Shown: positions 59,788 through 64,000 of the stretch, piece after piece
Position numbering within the stretch: the first letter of the stretch is position 1
Layout of the letters: the number at the start of each line of letters is the position of its first letter
Origin: Enoplolaimus lenunculus
Lineage: Eukaryota > Nematoda > Enoplea > Enoplida > Thoracostomopsidae
Direction of reading: 5' to 3'
NCBI GenBank assembly: GCA_030248215.1
Contig: JASANG010000289.1
Location: forward strand, 124,001-188,000
DNA length: 64,000 bases
The notes under the pieces: generated by a model
What the model was told of the DNA's origin: nothing
What the model saw: only the letters and a program-made list of their open reading frames with translations
Databases searched by the model: none
Made by a program: the position numbers and the translations under genes

Positions 59788-62700
59788 TTAAAACTCTGCA
59801 TCATTCCGTCTGGTGGTTCGTTTGCCACCAGCGATTGAAATTCCAGTTTCCCAAGAATTATTTTCTTCTTGAAAATCATTTTCAGCTGACTTTGAAAGTT
59901 GCGGTTTATCAACAAAGTTCGCATAACAAACGCTTTTTTGAGGATCATCGTGACAGTTGGAGACACCTTCCATTTCAAATAACATCACTTGTGACAGACC
60001 GGATTTGAGGTAGAATTTCGGGACGAAAAGTGTTTGCTGAGGTCCTTCCGTTGGCCAATACCGTCCCAAGTTCCATCCATTTATCAAAAGCTGAACAAAT
60101 TAGTAAAGCATTATTCATGTTTAAAAAGCAATAGGCAATTCACCACTAAATATATATACATATATATGTATATATATTTATATATTATATATAAATATAT
60201 ATATTCGCATATATATTCGTATATATACACACATTTATATACATACAGTTGGTGTTGTAGTGTATCATGTAGGATATAATTTACTGTATACCGAAAAGCA
60301 TATGGTTAAAACAGTTAATAAAGATCCATAGGCAAAATTGGCCGATATGACTGGTCCAGAAAAGACGTAATGCCATCAACACTTAAAAAATTAAATTATT
60401 CTCAATTAACTGTTAATAAACTTGTTACCTGTCCTTTGTGCCACCCGCTCGGATCAAAATACGTATCTTGTGGATCAGTTGTATTAAGGGTTCCAGCATA
60501 AACGCTGGGAAGAAATGACATTTCGTCATTGGATATCGTATCAAAAACACGGCTAAGCAGCGATCTTTTCACTTTGTGACCCTCGATTTCTTGAACACTT
60601 GTTTGACCGAAATATGCTTCCAGTCTAAAACAATGATTTTGAGATCCAGGTGAAACCTCTTTCAGGGTAGATTTTATTGCCGTCACAAAAGTCATTAACT
60701 GGAATCTATAGTAACCCGTCACCCCTCACGACATCTGACACAGTCATAGTTTAATAAGCTGAGTTTAAGCCTTAATAACATGAATGTAGTTGTAGGAATC
60801 GAATTGTATAAAATAAAATATTATGTTAGTGGAATTCATTATTTGTAACTCATATAGTCATGGATTGCAAATAACGGTTTTGTGTTCAATTGAGTATTCA
60901 AGAATTGATCTGGTTAGATTCATGTTCTTGCAATATTGTTGAATATTATTATATTTCAACGAAGGAATTAATTTCAGTTCCTATATACCTGCTGTTACTG
61001 TGATATATTTATCAATTTCTGCATAGTTACTAGTTTCTGTATAGGGACTTTGAGATAGAATTAAATACATGAGATTTCGATGTGGAATTGAAATCAAAAT
61101 TTTCCAGGATGCCACAGTCTGTATTGTGGATGATGCGTAGCGTTTAGTGAACGCCTGGCGGTGCACCTGTAATGTTGGAAAGGAGGGGTTGTGTTCAATT
61201 AATAATTCAAAGTGAACTTTTGGTGGTACCAACGGAAAAAGTTTCTAAAATCCTGGAGAAAACACCAAAATAGAGATTAACCTCTAACCAGCTTGGCACC
61301 GCTCTTGGTGAACTCTCTTAGTTTCAGTCCAGTGGAGATAAATTCAGACGTAAACTCGCCCCACTTACATAATAGGGTACATTGTCCAATTTTCAACTGG
61401 CCTCCCGTCCAGAGTCACATTTGATCCCAAACCTTTTGAATCGTTAATCCACGACCCGAAACAAATCCGACCCTGATTTTCGACCAAAATATCCAGCTTG
61501 TCCCCGGGTTTCAGTCCCTCTTTGGTTATCTTGACACTGCTGTTAACACCGCGCTGCAATATTCCGACGGTGCGAGTGCGATTGGCAATTATTATTGCAC
61601 GATCGTTTGGATGCAGTATTTCTAGGGTTGACCCTGATTTTGCCACGGTTGTAGAATATAAGATAAATCCGAAGCCGTGATCAAGTTGCTCGGCGGGTAG
61701 AGGATATCGGTTTGTATACCAGTATGGAGCGACTAAAAATATTAAGCGTTATGATTTGTATTAGATTTGATCGCGTTGCATATACCGACGGAACTGCAAA
61801 AGTCAGTGCCTAAGCTTTTAGACCAGTTGTTCACTTAAGCTCACTATAAGGCTTTTTTAGGCTGAGGCTTAGACATAGGCTTACGCTTAGAAATAAGCCT
61901 AGGCCATTAACCGACCTTTAAAAGTTAAAGTAACTATGAAGACATAAGGTTAACTTCACTAATATTCCGAACAGTCTGCCGTCTAAGCCAAAGAAGAAAA
62001 AGCGTTGACTGTCTGTTTACCCATCTGTTTTTTTCCTATCGCGTGCGCTTATTTTGTTTTTACAATTTCTAATTTTGAGAAATTCAGCTTGTGATATGTC
62101 CTGCTCAGGCTTAATCTTGAATTGATGTTGAACCGATAAACTTTGTCAAAACTCACGCATTTCAAGCACATCGAAAATGCTGCCAACTCGTTTGAGTTTA
62201 ATTGCGCCGTACGCGACTTTTTTGGTTGCTGGTGGAACCGGCTCAGGAGTGTACGACTCCATGTCTCCCACTGATTCACGATGTTTTTGAACGAGTTTCC
62301 GAAGTGCGTAGTATTTTGGTGTTGGATCACCCGCTTCGCTGGAAACCGATTAAAAAAGTATACAATAGAAACTATACCATCATGAACACTCGATTGAAAC
62401 AAAAAGACCTTTGTACACTTACCACTACACACTTAAACTTAGCGTAGGAAATGATGTTTAAGCATAAGTTTAAGCCTAAGCCTAAGCTCAAGAATGAGCA
62501 TATGCATAAGCCTAAGCTTACGCCAAGCAAAAATATCAGTCTAAAGCTTAAGCTTACTCTTTTCTAGACCCATAGAAAAACGTTCCGCCCCTGATCTTTG
62601 CATGGGCCCGTACGCCTATGGTCTTTGCTTAAGCTTTGCTTAAACCAAACGTAATGCAGTGTGTAGCCCTAATTTCGTTTTAAAGGAGAGGTATTTGAAA

Positions 62701-64000
62701 TTTTTTTGTTAGGAAACTTTTTGTTGACCTCTGTGGTATATCATAAACTCTGTAAAAATGACTAAATCTTTCCAGAAATTTTGGCGATACGTTTTCTTTA
62801 TCCCGTTTGCATACGCCCCACGTGTAAGAATCACACTTTTTTTATTCCAATTTTACGGATGTTGAGATTTTTGAAGACACTTTAAAATTTCGGTTAAAAT
62901 GAAATTTCAATATTTTTGAAATATTTCACGATTGAAACATTCGGCTGTTTAAATATATTTCGGTGCTTGGCATTAAAGTTTTCGAACCTGATGGCAACTT
63001 ATTTTGCTTAAGCTGCGGCGTGTATATATGCATTTTGGATCGCAATTACGTCGGATTCATGTATGTGAAACACGTGGCACTTATAAGCCACTTTCTTAAA
63101 GTTATGTTAGGTTTAATTTTTATTGTTTGTGTAATTCAAATATTTGCAGCCTTTACAATAGCAGAAATACCAACTGTGGAGCATAGATTATCAAATTTTG
63201 GTATATTACATTTTGAAAAATTTATCAACTTTCCTGAAACACCAAGAAGTATTCGACGTATCGTCGTTAACGTTTATAAGGCTATGCACAAGTTCTAAGG
63301 GGCCCACTTGCTAACTGATACTAGTAGTAGTGTTCTGCATAATGAATTTTCGACCGGTAAAAGTTTTTGTTGCCGTTATACCTGAGATTGAACGTTACGA
63401 ACATATGTCGTGAATATAGTGACGGACAATATGAATATTGTGCGAATTAAGTATAATCGTAATAGCTTCCGGGTCGAATGATGCTTTGAATTTTTCTATG
63501 AATTTTGTGTGATGCCGCATTCAGTCACAATTGGCGAAATCCTTATCTGCACACAACACAAATAGTTCAATGTCCAAGAAAAATTGTAAGAAATTTAACA
63601 CAATTATGTCTTATTATAGACTTCAGACATATACATCTTGAATTTTCGACTTTTATTTCAAAAAATTTTTGAAATATGGATCTGAAACTTTGACCAATGT
63701 ATAGAACAGGGCCGTATCAGTAGTATAAGTATACTACTAAGCCTAAGCGTAACGATAAGGCTATTCGTAAGGCTGAGCGTAAGCGAAGCAAAAAATTAGT
63801 GTTAAGCTTAAGCTTACTCTGTTGAAGTCTCGCAGAAAACGGTACGCCCCTGATCTTTACATGTGCCGAGGTTTGTCACGCCATAATATAATTGCTCCTG
63901 GTCAAAAATGTCCACATGAAAAAGTGAACCTGAGTGCAGCGTCATAATCATAGCTTGTTGTTATTGAACGATAAGCGGAATTTGAGCCTTCTGCTCCGGC
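59788..64000 (-). CDS. GLB1: Acid beta-galactosidase (GLB1 family), 3' five exons, partial
   Basis: A lysosomal exo-glycosidase (GH35) that removes terminal beta-galactose from glycolipids and glycans. Exons: 64000-63930 (cut by the window edge), 62338-62157, 61732-61369, 60624-60429, 60090-59788. The phases join and give 371 residues plus stop. The start reads AYRSITTSYDYDAALSEAGD (human [20 protein letters not shown]), then YYALRKLVQKH and PPATKKVAYGAIKLKRVGS. Next come YWYTNRYPLPAEQLDHGFGF, DILVENQGRICFGSWINDSK, ENWTMYPI, YFDPSGWHKGQ, and INGWNLGRYWPTEGPQQTLF with VPKFYL. These are the C-terminal jelly-roll domains of GLB1. The TIM barrel with both catalytic glutamates lies outside the window. 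The donor at 63929 (GTTCAC) is weak but fits. GLB1 and GLB1L cannot be separated with certainty. Confidence 0.92.
60150..60245. repeat. TA-rich microsatellite in the last GLB1 intron
   Basis: TATATA runs with scattered CATA, TTCG and GTAT words, about 60 bp upstream of exon 60090-59788 in the direction of transcription. Confidence 0.8.
62445..62609. mobile_element. G(G)GCCCATG MITE with TTAGGC-like core, partial, in a GLB1 intron
   Basis: It contains TTTAAGCCTAAGCCTAAGC and ends CCGCCCCTGATCTTTGCATG then GGCCC. The left end is not recognisable. Confidence 0.6.
63694..63867. mobile_element. GGCCCATG MITE with TTAGGC-like core, diverged, in a GLB1 intron
   Basis: It starts CCAATGTATAGAACAGGG, carries CTAAGCCTAAGCGTAACG, and ends GCCCCTGATCTTTACATG. 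It lies about 60 bp from the donor of the GLB1 exon at 63930. Confidence 0.55.

Noticed and set aside
61161-61256. Exon-like piece in GLB1 (ttttag before, gtgcac after, open frame LFPLVPPKVHFELLIEH)
   Set aside because: Its open frame is out of phase with both neighbours; included, it would bring a stop. Exon 61369 joins directly to 60624 in phase and matches GLB1.
62963-63298. 111-aa plus-strand open frame in a GLB1 intron
   Set aside because: It begins at a non-ATG codon, its hydrophobic composition is typical of AT-rich noise, and no domain is recognised.

Overview
This window reads as nuclear DNA of an animal, most likely an invertebrate chordate such as an ascidian tunicate. The genes are split by GT-AG introns, the intergenic DNA is AT-rich by eye and packed with short inverted-repeat elements, and there is a clear collagen IX alpha-1 chain with its full NC4-COL3-NC3-COL2-NC2-COL1-NC1 order. 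The species assignment is inference. Nothing bacterial, viral or LTR-like was recognised. Most of the short open frames are noise or pieces of exons.

Layout, left to right. (1) 213-3195, + strand: a complete seven-exon CAB39/MO25 gene. (2) 3.2-9.5 kb: gene-free DNA with a small hAT-like MITE, a three-copy tandem repeat, a 541-bp inverted-repeat transposon carrying a transposase C-terminal fragment, and directly after it ten near-identical 102-bp satellite units. (3) 9553-10879, + strand: complete three-exon POLR3K (RPC11). Just after its stop lie two RFX X-box-like motifs and possible exons of a small unknown gene. (4) 11.4-16.9 kb: nested transposons; a 2-kb hAT element sits inside a MITE that holds TTAGGC-like repeats and is itself hit by a TA-flanked MITE. 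(5) 16.9-25.4 kb, minus strand: a spliced gene I do not recognise. Nine exons join in frame to 304 aa with a hydrophobic start and many N-glycosylation sequons; two more exons upstream may belong to it or to a neighbour. (6) 26.6-29.7 kb, minus: a RING-H2 E3 ligase of RNF38/RNF44 type, its 5' end not found. (7) 32.0-54.3 kb, minus: the collagen IX alpha-1 gene, 35 exons located, which contains a tandem duplicated exon in the NC2 trimerisation region. (8) 59.8-64.0 kb, minus: the 3' half of an acid beta-galactosidase (GLB1 family) that runs off the right edge.

The genes have unrelated jobs: kinase scaffold, Pol III subunit, ubiquitin ligase, cartilage-type collagen, lysosomal hydrolase. No pathway cluster is evident. 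The most interesting points are the duplicated, phase-matched NC2 exon pair, the unknown glycoprotein gene, the paired X-boxes, and several MITE families that can be defined from copies within this one window by termini and target-site duplications.
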